DNA of 64,000 bases from AC-32 sp963704005 (GCA_963704005.1 CAVPGJ010000005.1:744001-808000), one strand, 5' to 3'. Shown: positions 25,611 through 34,381, counted from the first letter of the stretch. Program-made: numbers and translations. The notes: generated by a model from the letters alone, not told the origin.

Positions 25611-25616
25611 TAGACT
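25611..25616 (+). promoter_or_regulatory. Leaderless-type -10 box of the cyclase gene
   Basis: TAGACT ends six bases before GTG 25623. It mirrors the divergent box on the minus strand. Confidence 0.6.
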
Positions 25617-25622
25617 CGCTAC

Positions 25623-28600
25623 GTGCTCTTCTGTCCGAGCTGCGGGGCCGAGAATCGTGAGGGGGCGAGATTCTGCGACGCGTGCGGCGCGGCGCTGGCC
25701 GAGGCCGCGCCGGTGCGCGAGGTGCGCAAGGTCGTGACCGTCCTCTTCTGCGACGTCACCGGGTCGACGGCGCTCGGGGAGCGGATCGACCCCGAGAGCC
25801 TGCGCCACGTGATGGCGCGCTACTTCGAGACCGCGAAGGCGATCGTCGAGCGCCACGGCGGCACCGTGGAGAAGTTCATCGGCGACGCGGTCATGGCCGT
25901 CTTCGGCGTGCCGGCTGTGCACGAGGACGACGCGCTACGGGCCGTGCGCGCCGCCGAGGAGCTGCGGGGCGGCCTCGGCGAGCTGAACGAGGAGCTGGAG
26001 CGCAGCTACGGGACGCGTCTCGAGCTCCGCATGGGCGTGAACACCGGGGAGGTCGTGACCGGCACGGAGGAGCGTCTCGCCACCGGTGATGCCGTCAACG
26101 TGGCCGCGCGGCTCGAGCAGGCCGCGCCGCCGGGCGAGGTGCTGCTCGGCGAGGAGACGCACGGGCTCGTGCGGGAAGCGATCGAGTCCGAGCCGGTCGA
26201 GCCGATCCCGGCGAAGGGCAAGGCGGAACCGCTCCAGGCCTACCGCCTGCTCTCCGTGCAAGAGGCGCCCGGCCGACGCCACGAGGCGGCGATGGTTGGC
26301 CGCGAGCGCCAGCGCGACGCCCTCGAGAACGCCTTCGCCACCGTCGTCGACGGCCGTTCGTGCCACCTGTTCACGATCCTCGGCAGCGCGGGAGTCGGCA
26401 AGTCGCGGTTGACCGAGGAGTTCCTGCGCACGCTTGACGGCGCGACCGTCGTCCGCGGCCGCTGCCTCTCGTACGGCGAGGGGATCACGTACTGGCCGGT
26501 GACCGAGGTCCTGAAGCAGCTGGTGCGTGATTCGGCCGAGACCGAGGGCGCGCTCGCGTCGATCCTGGGAGACGACTCCGCCGCGAGTACTCCCGAGGAG
26601 ATCGCCTGGGCCTTCAGGAAGCTGCTCGAGTCCCGCGCCGCCGAGCGCCCGCTCGTGGTCGTCTTCGACGACGCTCACTGGGGGGAGCCCGCGTTTCTCG
26701 ACCTCGTCGAGCACGTCGCCGACCTCAGCCGCGGCGCCCCGATCCTGCTCCTCTGCATGGCGCGCCCGGAGCTGCTCGACCGGCGCCCGACCTGGGGCGG
26801 CGGCAAGCTCAACGCGACGAACGTGCTGCTCGAGCCGCTGGGACAGGAAGAGGCCGAGCTGCTCATCGCCGAGCTCGACGAGTTCATCGATCCCGGCCTG
26901 CGCGAACGGATCCTCGAGGCCGCTGGAGGCAACCCGCTCTTCGTCGAGGAGATGGTCGCGATGGCCGAGGATGGAGGCGAGGTGGTCGTTCCACCGACGA
27001 TTCAGGCATTGCTGGCCGCAAGGCTCGACCAGCTCGAGCCGGCCGAGCGGGGCGTGCTGGAGAGCGGGGCAATCGAGGGGCTCGTCTTCCACCGAGGCGC
27101 CGTCGCGGCGCTCACGCCGGACGAGGCCACGGTTGACGGCAGGCTGATCACGCTGGTCCGGAAGGACCTCGTGCGCCCCGAGCCGACGGTGGTCGTGGAC
27201 GAGGAGGCCTATCGCTTCAGGCACCTGCTGATCCGCGACACCGCCTACGAGGCGCTCCCGAAAGCCGTCCGGGCCGAGCTGCACGAGCGGTTCGCCGACT
27301 GGCTCGAGGAGCACGGCGCCGATCTCGTCGAGCTGGACGAGATCATCGCCTATCACCTCGAGCAGGCGTATCGATACCGCGCTGAGCTCGGGCCTCTGGA
27401 TGACACGGCCGGCGCGATCGCTGCACGGGCGGCGGCGCGCCTGGTCAGGAGCGCCGAGCGCGCCAGAGAGCGCGGCGACATCCACGCCGCCAAGGGGCTG
27501 CTCGGGCGGACGCTGGAGCTACTTCCTCCCGACGAGCCGCTGCGCCGCTCGACGCAGCTCGACCTGGCCGTCGTCCTTGCGGACCTCGGCGACTTCCCAG
27601 GCGCCACGAGTCAGCGTGAGGAAGCGGCCGCCGCGGCGCGTGCGGCGCAGGACGAGCGGCTTCTGGCACGGTGCGAGCTGGCTCAGGCCGAGGCCCAGGT
27701 CCAGGCTGACTCGTCGGCGACGATGGAAGCGGCGGTCGCATCGACGCGGGAGGCGCTCGCCGTGCTGGAGCGGCTCGAGGACGAGGAAGGTGCCGTGTGG
27801 GCGCTGCGGTTGCTCGCCACCTTCACCGCGTGGCTCGGCGGGACCGGCGAAGCGATGCGTCTCAACGAACAGGCGCTCGACCGAGCCAAGAGGGTCAGTC
27901 CAAGGTTGGTCAACGAGGTGCGGATCTGGATCCTCTGGCAGGCCTGGTGGGGCCCGACTCCGATCGACGAGGGCATCCGCACCTGTGAAGAGGTCATCGC
28001 GAGCTCCCTCTCGAAGCGCCTCGAGGCGATTGCGCACATCCTCCGTGGCGCACTCACGGCGGCCCAGGGGCGGCTCGCCGAAGGACGGGCAGAGCTGGCG
28101 GCGGGCCGAGAGCTGCTGCGCGACCTGAACGACATGATCTGGTGGGCGGGGACGTCGATGGTCGTGGCCGAGATGGAGCTGGCCACCGGAGACCCTGCGA
28201 TTGCCTATGAGGCGCTCAGGGAAGGAGAAGAGCAGATGACCCGCGCCGCGGAGACGGGCTACCTCGCGACGATGGTCGGATACCGCGCACATTCCGCCCT
28301 CGACCTGGGCCGCGAGGACGAGGCGCTGGAGCTCGCGGCCGAGTGCGAGCGACTCGCGCAGGCAGACGACTTCGAGCCCCACGCGCGAAGTCGTCTCGTG
28401 CGAGCGCGAGTGGCGGCGCGACGAGGCGAGCTCGCCTCCGCGCAAGAGACTCTCCGCGAGGCCGCCGCCTTCATCGAGCCGACCGACTACTTCATCATGC
28501 ACGTCGATCTCAGGTTCGCGGAGGCCGAGATCGAGCGGCTCGCGGGCAGGCCCGAGCGCGCGCGAGAGGCGCTCGAGAAGGCACGTGCCCTGTGCGAGGC

Positions 28601-28658
28601 AAAAGGGGCGCTCGCCTCGATGGCGCGAGCCGACGAGCAGCTTGCCGGGCTTGCCTAG
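25623..28658 (+). CDS. Zinc-ribbon, class III nucleotide cyclase, AAA ATPase and TPR signalling protein
   Basis: The product has 1011 residues. The N-terminus has a four-Cys zinc ribbon (CPSCGAENREGARFCDACG). Residues about 38-200 are a class III adenylate/guanylate cyclase domain with VTVLFCDVTGSTALGERI (metal Asp), VEKFIGDAVMAVFG (second metal Asp) and LATGDAVNVAARLEQ. Residues about 225-500 are an AAA-type ATPase, with the P-loop GSAGVGKSRLTEEF and Walker B VVVFDDAHWGEPAF. The rest is helical TPR-like repeats. Proteins of this layout are frequent in actinobacteria and usually orphan. It is not known whether this one makes a cyclic nucleotide. No partner gene is linked to it. Confidence 0.85.
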   Translation: MLFCPSCGAENREGARFCDACGAALAEAAPVREVRKVVTVLFCDVTGSTALGERIDPESLRHVMARYFETAKAIVERHGGTVEKFIGDAVMAVFGVPAVHEDDALRAVRAAEELRGGLGELNEELERSYGTRLELRMGVNTGEVVTGTEERLATGDAVNVAARLEQAAPPGEVLLGEETHGLVREAIESEPVEPIPAKGKAEPLQAYRLLSVQEAPGRRHEAAMVGRERQRDALENAFATVVDGRSCHLFTILGSAGVGKSRLTEEFLRTLDGATVVRGRCLSYGEGITYWPVTEVLKQLVRDSAETEGALASILGDDSAASTPEEIAWAFRKLLESRAAERPLVVVFDDAHWGEPAFLDLVEHVADLSRGAPILLLCMARPELLDRRPTWGGGKLNATNVLLEPLGQEEAELLIAELDEFIDPGLRERILEAAGGNPLFVEEMVAMAEDGGEVVVPPTIQALLAARLDQLEPAERGVLESGAIEGLVFHRGAVAALTPDEATVDGRLITLVRKDLVRPEPTVVVDEEAYRFRHLLIRDTAYEALPKAVRAELHERFADWLEEHGADLVELDEIIAYHLEQAYRYRAELGPLDDTAGAIAARAAARLVRSAERARERGDIHAAKGLLGRTLELLPPDEPLRRSTQLDLAVVLADLGDFPGATSQREEAAAAARAAQDERLLARCELAQAEAQVQADSSATMEAAVASTREALAVLERLEDEEGAVWALRLLATFTAWLGGTGEAMRLNEQALDRAKRVSPRLVNEVRIWILWQAWWGPTPIDEGIRTCEEVIASSLSKRLEAIAHILRGALTAAQGRLAEGRAELAAGRELLRDLNDMIWWAGTSMVVAEMELATGDPAIAYEALREGEEQMTRAAETGYLATMVGYRAHSALDLGREDEALELAAECERLAQADDFEPHARSRLVRARVAARRGELASAQETLREAAAFIEPTDYFIMHVDLRFAEAEIERLAGRPERAREALEKARALCEAKGALASMARADEQLAGLA

Positions 28659-28825
28659 GCTCGCGCGGATGGCGACGCGGGCCGCTCGGGGCGGCGGAGT
28701 ACCGACACCGCCTCGTCACCGGACCTCAGCAAGCGCGTAACCCATCGCCGCCGCGAGGTCCTCTAGCGTCGCGCCCGAGCGCCGCACCCCGGCGGCGTTG
28801 TCAAGGGGGCAAAAGGAGGAGCTGC

Positions 28826-30457
28826 ATGTCACGCAGGAAGCGCTACTTCGCCGTGGCCGTGCTCGCGTGTGTCGGAGCCGGCGGCGGCGTTCTTCTTACG
28901 GGAGCAGGTGCGGGACCGCCGGAGCCGCCGAACCTGACGAACGTGGCCACGGCGAACACGAGGTCGGACGGCTACGCGCCGGCGAGCAAGCTCTCGGTCG
29001 AGCTGCGCCAGGTCGCAGTGGCGCAGGGCTCGACAAAGCTCGACGGCGGTTCGTCCATGGCGGGCAGCGTCGGGTACTACGGCTACGACAACGACACGCT
29101 CAACGCGGCCGGGGAGCCGCAGATGGTGCCGACCCCGACCACGCCCGGCACGGAGGCGCACAAGACCGAGCCGGACAAGAACACGTACCTCGTCTTCAAG
29201 AACAGCCTGCCGGGGGCCGACCCGAACTACTGGTACGGGACGCACTTCCTGTTCCAGGGGCACGAGACTGGCTCGCCCGGCTACATCACGCGGATCAACG
29301 TCGACGCCGACGCCGCGCACCGCGTGACCCTTCTGGCGTCGAAGGACTCGACCGGCGCGAACATCGCGGACATCGACGGCTCGACCTGGGATCCGTGGGC
29401 CAAGCGCCTGCTCTTCACCACGGAGAACTCCGGGGCCCCGACCTACTCGGCGACCCCTGGCTACCCGTCCACGGTCACCGACATCTCCGGCGCGCTTGGT
29501 CGGGGCGGCTACGAGGGGATCCAGAACGACAACGACGGCAACATCTGGATCGACGAGGACGTCAGTGGGCCTAACAAGGGTGCCGGGCCCGCGAAGGTGC
29601 CGAACAGCTTCATCTACCGCTACGTTCCCAAGACCAAGGGCGACCTGGCGAACGGCAAGCTGCAGGTGCTGCAGGTGCTGAACGCGGCGGGCAGCCCAAT
29701 CACCAAGGCGTCGCAGACGGCACTCAACTCGCCCGACCAGGTCGCGCTGCACACCTACGGCGCGAGCTTCAAGACGAAGTGGGTCACGATCCACGACACC
29801 GCTGTCGACGGATCCGCTCCGTTCGGGGCGAACGCGCTCGCGACGGCCAAGGACGGCACGCCGTTCAAGCGGCCGGAGAACAGTGCCTTCCGCCCGCAGG
29901 ACGGGTTCAAGGAGTTCTACTTCGACGAGACGGGCGACACGAACGCGAACAGCCTGGAGAACGCGAACGGCGGCTGGACCAGCGTGTTCAAGCTGAGGCA
30001 GAAGGATCCCTCGGCCGACACCGGCACGCTGACGCTCTTCTACAAGGGCGACCAGGCTCACGCGGGCTTCGACAACACGACGTTCATCTCGCGTGACCAG
30101 ATCACGTTCGTCGAGGACGCCGGCGACACGCTGCACGGGCAGCGCAACGCGCTCGACAACGGTTGGCTCTTCAACGTCAACACCAACTACGCGAACCCGA
30201 ACAACCAGCCGATCCGGTGGCTCGCCGAGGGCCGCGACCCGTCGGCCACCCTCGACGCCGCGAACGGCGGCTTTGGCAAGAACGAGGGCGACAACGAGAT
30301 CACCGGCGTACTCGTCTCCAACGGCGACCCCGGCTTCGACGGCATCCTGGGCGCCAAGCCGCCCAAGCCGTTCAAGGCCGGCTGGCGCTGGTTCTACACG
30401 CAGCAGCACGGCGACAACCAGACCTTCGAGGTCATCCCCGCAGACGACGGCTCCTAG
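28826..30457 (+). CDS. Secreted PhoX-like (DUF839) protein
   Basis: The product has 543 residues. ATG 28826 is preceded by a good Shine-Dalgarno (AAAAGGAGGAG). A signal peptide covers about residues 1-30 (basic SRRKRY, hydrophobic core, AGAG). The mature part shows the repeated-strand look of PhoX/DUF839 beta-propellers, with GYEGIQNDNDGNIWIDEDVS, FTTENSGAP and DQITFVEDAGDTLHG. PhoX enzymes are Ca/Fe-dependent phosphatases. The active-site residues were not checked one by one, so phosphatase activity is only possible. The 167-base gap before it holds no gene. Confidence 0.65.
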   Translation: MSRRKRYFAVAVLACVGAGGGVLLTGAGAGPPEPPNLTNVATANTRSDGYAPASKLSVELRQVAVAQGSTKLDGGSSMAGSVGYYGYDNDTLNAAGEPQMVPTPTTPGTEAHKTEPDKNTYLVFKNSLPGADPNYWYGTHFLFQGHETGSPGYITRINVDADAAHRVTLLASKDSTGANIADIDGSTWDPWAKRLLFTTENSGAPTYSATPGYPSTVTDISGALGRGGYEGIQNDNDGNIWIDEDVSGPNKGAGPAKVPNSFIYRYVPKTKGDLANGKLQVLQVLNAAGSPITKASQTALNSPDQVALHTYGASFKTKWVTIHDTAVDGSAPFGANALATAKDGTPFKRPENSAFRPQDGFKEFYFDETGDTNANSLENANGGWTSVFKLRQKDPSADTGTLTLFYKGDQAHAGFDNTTFISRDQITFVEDAGDTLHGQRNALDNGWLFNVNTNYANPNNQPIRWLAEGRDPSATLDAANGGFGKNEGDNEITGVLVSNGDPGFDGILGAKPPKPFKAGWRWFYTQQHGDNQTFEVIPADDGS

Positions 30458-30466
30458 CCGGAATGG

Positions 30467-30502
30467 GTGGGGCCCGGGCGAATTGCGGCGCCCGGGCCCC
30501 AC
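30467..30502 (+). terminator. Strong hairpin after the PhoX-like gene
   Basis: The arms are perfect 14-bp complements (30467-30480 and 30489-30502, GTGGGGCCCGGGCG and its complement) with an 8-base loop, starting ten bases after the stop. There is no T run, which is common in GC-rich actinobacteria. Confidence 0.75.
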
Positions 30503-30541
30503 GCGGCCGGCGAGCGACGGTAGAGCGAGACGCCTGGCAGA

Positions 30542-31459
30542 GTGGATGCCGTGGCCGCGCCCGCGATCGAGACGCAGGGTCTCTCCAAGACCTACCCCCC
30601 CGACGTGGTCGCGCTCGCCGGGCTCGACCTGCGCGTCGAACGTGGCGAGGTCTTCGGCTACCTCGGCCCGAACGGCGCCGGCAAGAGCACGACCATCCGG
30701 CTGCTCCTCGACCTGATCCATCCGACCGCCGGCCGCGCGGCCGTCCTCGGGCTCGACTCCCGCCGCGACGGCGTCGAGGCGCGGCGCCGCACGGGCTACC
30801 TCCCCGGCGACCTGCGCCTGAACGACCGGATGACGGCGCGCGAGCAGCTCGACTCGCTCTCGCGCCTGCGCGGCGGCGTTGACGATGGGTTCCGCGCCGT
30901 GCTCTGCGAGCGCTTCGGCCTCGAGCTCGACCGCCGGATCCGCCACCTCTCGAAGGGCAACCGCCAGAAGGTCGGCCTCGTCCAGGCGTTCATGCACCGG
31001 CCGGAGCTGGTGGTGCTCGACGAGCCGAGCGCCGGGCTCGATCCGCTGCTCCAGACCGAGCTGCGCAAGCTCCTGCGCGAGACCGCGGCCGACGGCCGCA
31101 GCGTCTTCCTCTCCTCGCACTCGCTCGACGAGGTGCAGCACACCGCCGACCGGGTCGGGATCATCCGCTCGGGCCGGCTCGCCGACGTCGACGCGGTCGA
31201 GCGGCTGCGCGAGCGCGCCGTCCGCCACGTGACGATCGTCTTCGCGGAGGCGCCGCCGGACCCGGCCCGGTTCGCCGGGCTCGACGGCGTCCGCGTCGAG
31301 AGCGTCGAGGGGAGCGTCCTCCACCTGGCCGCTCCCGAGCCGGCGATGGACGCGATCGTCAAGGAGGCGGCGGCGCACCGGATCGTCGACCTCGTCTCCC
31401 AGCCCGCCGACCTCGAGGAGATCTTCCTCGAGCTCTACGAGGAGCCCGATGGCGGCTGA
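30542..31459 (+). CDS. ABC transporter ATPase (drug/lipid exporter type)
   Basis: The product has 305 residues from GTG 30542, with GTG 30551 as an alternative. It has a single ATPase domain: GYLGPNGAGKSTT (Walker A), HLSKGNRQKVGLVQAFMHRP (signature), LVVLDEPSAGLDPLL (Walker B) and SSHSLDEVQ (switch). The C-terminal 90 residues are a small extension typical of the CcmA/DrrA-type ABC-2 ATPases. It pairs with the overlapping permease gene. The substrate is unknown, with membrane-active compounds or lipids the usual cargo of this family. Confidence 0.85.
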   Translation: MDAVAAPAIETQGLSKTYPPDVVALAGLDLRVERGEVFGYLGPNGAGKSTTIRLLLDLIHPTAGRAAVLGLDSRRDGVEARRRTGYLPGDLRLNDRMTAREQLDSLSRLRGGVDDGFRAVLCERFGLELDRRIRHLSKGNRQKVGLVQAFMHRPELVVLDEPSAGLDPLLQTELRKLLRETAADGRSVFLSSHSLDEVQHTADRVGIIRSGRLADVDAVERLRERAVRHVTIVFAEAPPDPARFAGLDGVRVESVEGSVLHLAAPEPAMDAIVKEAAAHRIVDLVSQPADLEEIFLELYEEPDGG

Positions 31460-32249
31460 GCTCGCACGGAGAGGGCTGCTCGACCACCGGCGCGCGCTCG
31501 CCGGCTGGTGCATCGGCGTGATCGGCTACGCGTCGCTGCTGGTCTCGATCTTCCCGTCCTTCCGGGGCTCGCCCGACCTCCAGAAGCTCGTTCAGCGCTA
31601 CCCCGACGCGCTCAAGCAGCTGTTCGGCATCAGCCACGGCAGCATCGGCACCGGGGCGGGCTACCTCGACGCGGAGCTGTTCAGCCTGATGCTGCCGCTG
31701 CTCGTGCTGGTGCTCGCGATCGGCTCGGGCGCGCGGACCTTCGCCGGCGAGGAGGACGCGGGCCGGCTCGAGCTCGTGCTCGCCTACCCGCTGCGGCGGC
31801 GCGACGCGGTACTTGCGAAGGGCGCGGCGCTCGCGGCCGAGGTGGCGATCTTCTGCCTCGTCGCGTTCGGCTCGCTGGCGGTGCTCAGCCTGATCGCCGG
31901 GCTCGACCTCCGCACCGGCCGGCTTGCGGCGGCGGTCTTCTCGCTCGCAGCGCTCGGCCTCTTCTACGGCTGGCTGGCGCTGGCGATCGGCGCCGCGGTC
32001 CCGAGCAAGGTGCTCGCGCTCGGCGTCTCGGCCGGCACCGCGGCGGCCGCCTACCTCGTCGGTGGGCTGCACGCGCTCGCCGGCTGGCTGAATCCGCTTC
32101 GCGTGCTCTCGCCGTTCTGGCTGGTCGGCGAGTCGCCGCTCCAGAGCGGGGTCGACTGGTTGGGCATCGTCGTCGTGCTCGGGGCGGCCGCCTTGGCCCT
32201 CGTCGCCGGCGCCCTGCTTGTGGAGCGGCGCGACCTGCAGACGCCCTAA
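31449..32249 (+). CDS. ABC-2 type transporter permease
   Basis: The product has 266 residues. Its ATG lies inside the last codons of the ATPase gene (11-base overlap), so the two are coupled. About six membrane helices alternate with short loops. GARTFAGEEDAGRLELVLAY after helix 2 is the typical ABC-2 permease element with the ExE coupling helix. The large N-terminal outside loop (about 35-70) is usual for this group. Together with the ATPase it forms a half-size exporter of unknown substrate. Confidence 0.8.
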   Translation: MAAELARRGLLDHRRALAGWCIGVIGYASLLVSIFPSFRGSPDLQKLVQRYPDALKQLFGISHGSIGTGAGYLDAELFSLMLPLLVLVLAIGSGARTFAGEEDAGRLELVLAYPLRRRDAVLAKGAALAAEVAIFCLVAFGSLAVLSLIAGLDLRTGRLAAAVFSLAALGLFYGWLALAIGAAVPSKVLALGVSAGTAAAAYLVGGLHALAGWLNPLRVLSPFWLVGESPLQSGVDWLGIVVVLGAAALALVAGALLVERRDLQTP

Positions 32250-32252
32250 GCT
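32247..32252 (+). promoter_or_regulatory. Leaderless-type -10 box of the lipoprotein gene
   Basis: TAAGCT overlaps the permease stop codon and ends six bases before ATG 32259. Confidence 0.5.
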
Positions 32253-32258
32253 GCTGGG

Positions 32259-32936
32259 ATGCGATGGGCTCTGGCGCTGGCTCTCGTCCCGCTCGTCGCG
32301 GTCGGCTGCGGCTCGTCCAAGCGGACCTTCTCTGCGAACGTGACCAACCCCTGGTTCCCGCTCAAGCCGGGCTCGGTCTACGTCTACCGCGGCGTCAAGG
32401 ACGGCAAGCCCTCGCGTGAGGTGATGACGGTCACGGACAAGATCCGCATCATCGACGGCGCTCCGGCCAGGGCGATCGACGACCGGCTCTTCCTCGCCGG
32501 CGCGCTCGAGGAGAAGACGACCGACTGGTACACGCAGGACAACGACGGGAACGTCTGGTACTACGGCGAGAAGACCGCCGAGCTCGATCCGAGCGGCAAG
32601 GTCAAATCGACCGAGGGGAGCTGGACCGCCGGCGTGAACGGCGCCAAGCCCGGGATCTTCATGTACGCGCACCCGAAGGTCGGCCAGTCCGCGCGCCAGG
32701 AGTACTACAAGGGCCAGGCCGAGGACCACTTCGAGGTCCTCCGGCAGAACGTGCACGTGACGGTGCCGTACGTCTCCGCGACGCAGGCCCTGCTGACCAA
32801 GGAGTGGACCCCGCTCGAGCCCGGCACGCTCGACCACAAGTACTACGTCCGCGGCGTCGGCACCGTGCTCGAGCAGTCGGTCAAGGGGCCCCTCGAGCGC
32901 AACGAGCTGACGGGGTTCTTCCAGCGAGGCCAGTGA
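32259..32936 (+). CDS. Putative lipoprotein of unknown function
   Basis: The product has 225 residues. It starts with a lipoprotein signal peptide, MRWALALALVPLVAVGCGSS, with VGC as lipobox. The mature protein begins FSANVTNPWFPLKPGSVYVYRG and has several aromatic-rich beta strands (DWYTQDNDGNVWYYGEKT, FMYAHPKVGQSARQEYY). This resembles secreted proteins with a repeated strand fold, but no named family was recognised with confidence. The stop overlaps the cupin GTG, so both are coupled. Confidence 0.75.
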   Translation: MRWALALALVPLVAVGCGSSKRTFSANVTNPWFPLKPGSVYVYRGVKDGKPSREVMTVTDKIRIIDGAPARAIDDRLFLAGALEEKTTDWYTQDNDGNVWYYGEKTAELDPSGKVKSTEGSWTAGVNGAKPGIFMYAHPKVGQSARQEYYKGQAEDHFEVLRQNVHVTVPYVSATQALLTKEWTPLEPGTLDHKYYVRGVGTVLEQSVKGPLERNELTGFFQRGQ

Positions 32937-33469
32937 CGGAGGAGGCCCGGCTCGAGCAGCGCGACGAGGGCCTGACGGCCGTGACCGACGGCTGGTTCGT
33001 CACCAACGTGCGCGACGGCCCGTGGGTGCAGAACGAGGTGCTCGGCGCAGCGGCGATCTTCGAGGGCGAGGAGGCGCCCTTTGCGCAGCTCGGCTACACG
33101 CTCGCCGTGCTCCAGCCCGGCCAGTCCGGCGGGATGTACCACCACGAGTCGAACCAGGAGGACTTCCTCGTCCTGGCGGGCGAGGCGCTCGCGATCGTCG
33201 AGGGCGAGGAGCGGCCGCTGAAGGCCTGGGACTTCCTCCACTGCCCGCCGGGCACCGACCACATCATCGTCGGCGCCGGCGACGGCCCCTGCCTCGTCTT
33301 CATGACCGGTGCGCGGCTGGTCGAGAAGGAGGTCCTCTACCCGCGCTCGGAGGTGGCTCTGCGCCACGGCGCGGGTGTCGAAGCCGACACGAGCGACCGC
33401 AACGTGGCCTACGCGCCGTTCCCGAAGTGGCAGCCGGGCCGCCCGCGGAACCTTCCGTTCTTCCAATAG
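32933..33469 (+). CDS. Cupin-domain protein (paralogue 1)
   Basis: The product has 178 residues from the GTG overlapping the lipoprotein stop. The double-stranded beta-helix contains GQSGGMYHHESNQEDFLVLAGEALAIVEG and the second motif CPPGTDHIIVGAGDGPCLVF. The His pair, Glu and later His form a plausible metal site. It matches the cupin at 37298 over most of its length (EDFLVLAGE, VEGEERPLK, WDFLHCPP, VGAGDGPC). The function is unknown. Such single-domain cupins range from isomerases to oxygenases. Confidence 0.85.
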   Translation: MTEEARLEQRDEGLTAVTDGWFVTNVRDGPWVQNEVLGAAAIFEGEEAPFAQLGYTLAVLQPGQSGGMYHHESNQEDFLVLAGEALAIVEGEERPLKAWDFLHCPPGTDHIIVGAGDGPCLVFMTGARLVEKEVLYPRSEVALRHGAGVEADTSDRNVAYAPFPKWQPGRPRNLPFFQ

Positions 33470-33472
33470 AAA

Positions 33473-33501
33473 CGAGGGCCCCGGGGCATTGGAGGCCCTC
33501 G
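33473..33501 (+). terminator. Hairpin after the cupin gene
   Basis: CGAGGGCC (33473-33480) and GGCCCTCG (33494-33501) form an 8-bp stem with a 13-base loop, four bases after the cupin stop. Together with the two-hairpin element at 33511 it fills part of the 234-base gap to the next gene. Confidence 0.6.
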
Positions 33502-33510
33502 CTTCACTGA

Positions 33511-33567
33511 GGCGCCGACTCGTCGGCGCCGACCAGAAGAGGCTGCGTGGGCTTGGCCCATGCAGCC
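33511..33567 (+). repeat. Two-hairpin element, single diverged copy
   Basis: Hairpin 1 is GGCGCCGAC-TC-GTCGGCGCC (perfect 9 bp, 33511-33530). The linker is GACCAGAAGA. Hairpin 2 is GGCTGCGTGGGC-TTG-GCCCATGCAGCC (33541-33567): 12-bp arms, 3-base loop and a single G.U at position 7. TGAG before and CTCA after could add a closing stem. The spacing and linker match the array at 23150 although stem sequences differ, so structure rather than sequence is kept. Confidence 0.65.
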
Positions 33568-33691
33568 GCCTCATCCGCTCTCCCGCGGCCCAGGCGGCGG
33601 TACTGACGGAATCCGCACCCGACTCTACGAGAGCCTCTGGCCCAGATGGGTTAACCCGCGGTTCGGGCAAGGTGACAATCCGGTGACGCGC

Positions 33692-33697
33692 TAGCCT
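33692..33697 (+). promoter_or_regulatory. Leaderless-type -10 box
   Basis: TAGCCT ends six bases before ATG 33704. GTGACA at 33672-33677 could be a weak -35 with a short spacer. Confidence 0.5.
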
Positions 33698-33703
33698 GTG
33701 GCC

Positions 33704-33925
33704 ATGGAGCGAGAGCAGACCTGGGCCGACCTCTTCCTGGCGCTGATCGCCTTCGTGGCCGGCGCCGCCGCGCTCACCTGTTCGTTCCTCTCGCTCTTTG
33801 CAGACCGCGAGGAGCTCTCGCTCGTCTACGGCGCCGCCGGCGTCGGGCTCACGCTCTGGTCGGGTCTGCGCGTCCTGAAGGGCGACAACTCCGACCAGGC
33901 CGGTAGCCCGAGCGCCGACTCGTAG
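33704..33925 (+). CDS. Small two-helix membrane protein
   Basis: The product has 73 residues. ATG 33704 is preferred to a GTG two codons earlier because of the -10 box spacing. Two hydrophobic helices (about 7-29 and 37-55) are separated by a charged turn FADREELS. The tail is hydrophilic. No family was recognised. It is followed at once by a strong bidirectional terminator. Confidence 0.65.
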   Translation: MEREQTWADLFLALIAFVAGAAALTCSFLSLFADREELSLVYGAAGVGLTLWSGLRVLKGDNSDQAGSPSADS

Positions 33926-33926
33926 A

Positions 33927-33960
33927 CGACGGAGCCCCGCGACTCGGCGGGGCTCCGTCG
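33927..33960. terminator. Bidirectional terminator between convergent genes
   Basis: CGACGGAGCCCCGC (33927-33940) pairs perfectly with 33947-33960 around the 6-base loop GACTCG. It starts directly after the stop of the plus-strand gene and ends eight bases before the stop of the minus-strand gene. Confidence 0.85.
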
Positions 33961-33967
33961 CCAAGCT

Positions 33968-34381
33968 CTACCGCTTGACCGCGACCGGGTGCCAGATGCC
34001 GACGTCCCGGAAGCCGTTGCCGCCGATGTCGCCGCGCTTGCGGTCGAGGTAGAACGTGTAGAGCGGCGCGCCGCGGTAGGCGACCTGCAGCCGGTGGTCG
34101 GGCCGCTTGACAGTCGCGAGCCCGGTAACTCCCGCCGGCTTCTGGCCCTTCTTGACGGTGAGCGGCGTCCAGAAGGAGAGACACCCGCCGGTGCAGATGA
34201 ACTTGCCGTGCCGCTCGACGCTCAGCGAGTAGAGCGTGAGCCCGCGCTTGTTGACGAGGATCGTCTTGTGGAGCTTGGCGTTGTTCGCCGTCGAGACGAC
34301 CTTCACGGTCGCCGCTCCGGCCACGGCCACGACGGCCGCGAGTGCGAGCAGGCTGACGCCCAGGGTTGCTGCCTTCTTCAT
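33968..34381 (-). CDS. Secreted protein with COG4315-type lipoprotein repeats
   Basis: The product has 137 residues. Start ATG has a strong Shine-Dalgarno (AGGAGG, about nine bases upstream). A signal peptide covers residues 1 to about 24 (KKAATLGVSLLALAAVVAVAGA). Two repeats of the type NKRGLTLYSLS and YRGAPLYTFYLD follow, with a disulfide-like pair FICTGGCLSFW between them. This is the pattern of the secreted repeat family COG4315 (PF03640). It acts outside the membrane. Its function is unknown. Confidence 0.8.
   Translation of the reverse strand: MKKAATLGVSLLALAAVVAVAGAATVKVVSTANNAKLHKTILVNKRGLTLYSLSVERHGKFICTGGCLSFWTPLTVKKGQKPAGVTGLATVKRPDHRLQVAYRGAPLYTFYLDRKRGDIGGNGFRDVGIWHPVAVKR

Noticed and set aside
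28829..31513. 894-codon minus-strand open frame opposite the PhoX-like and ABC genes
   Set aside because: It has no recognisable fold, is rich in Arg, Val and Asp, and is contradicted by signal peptide, ATP-binding motifs and Shine-Dalgarno on the plus strand.
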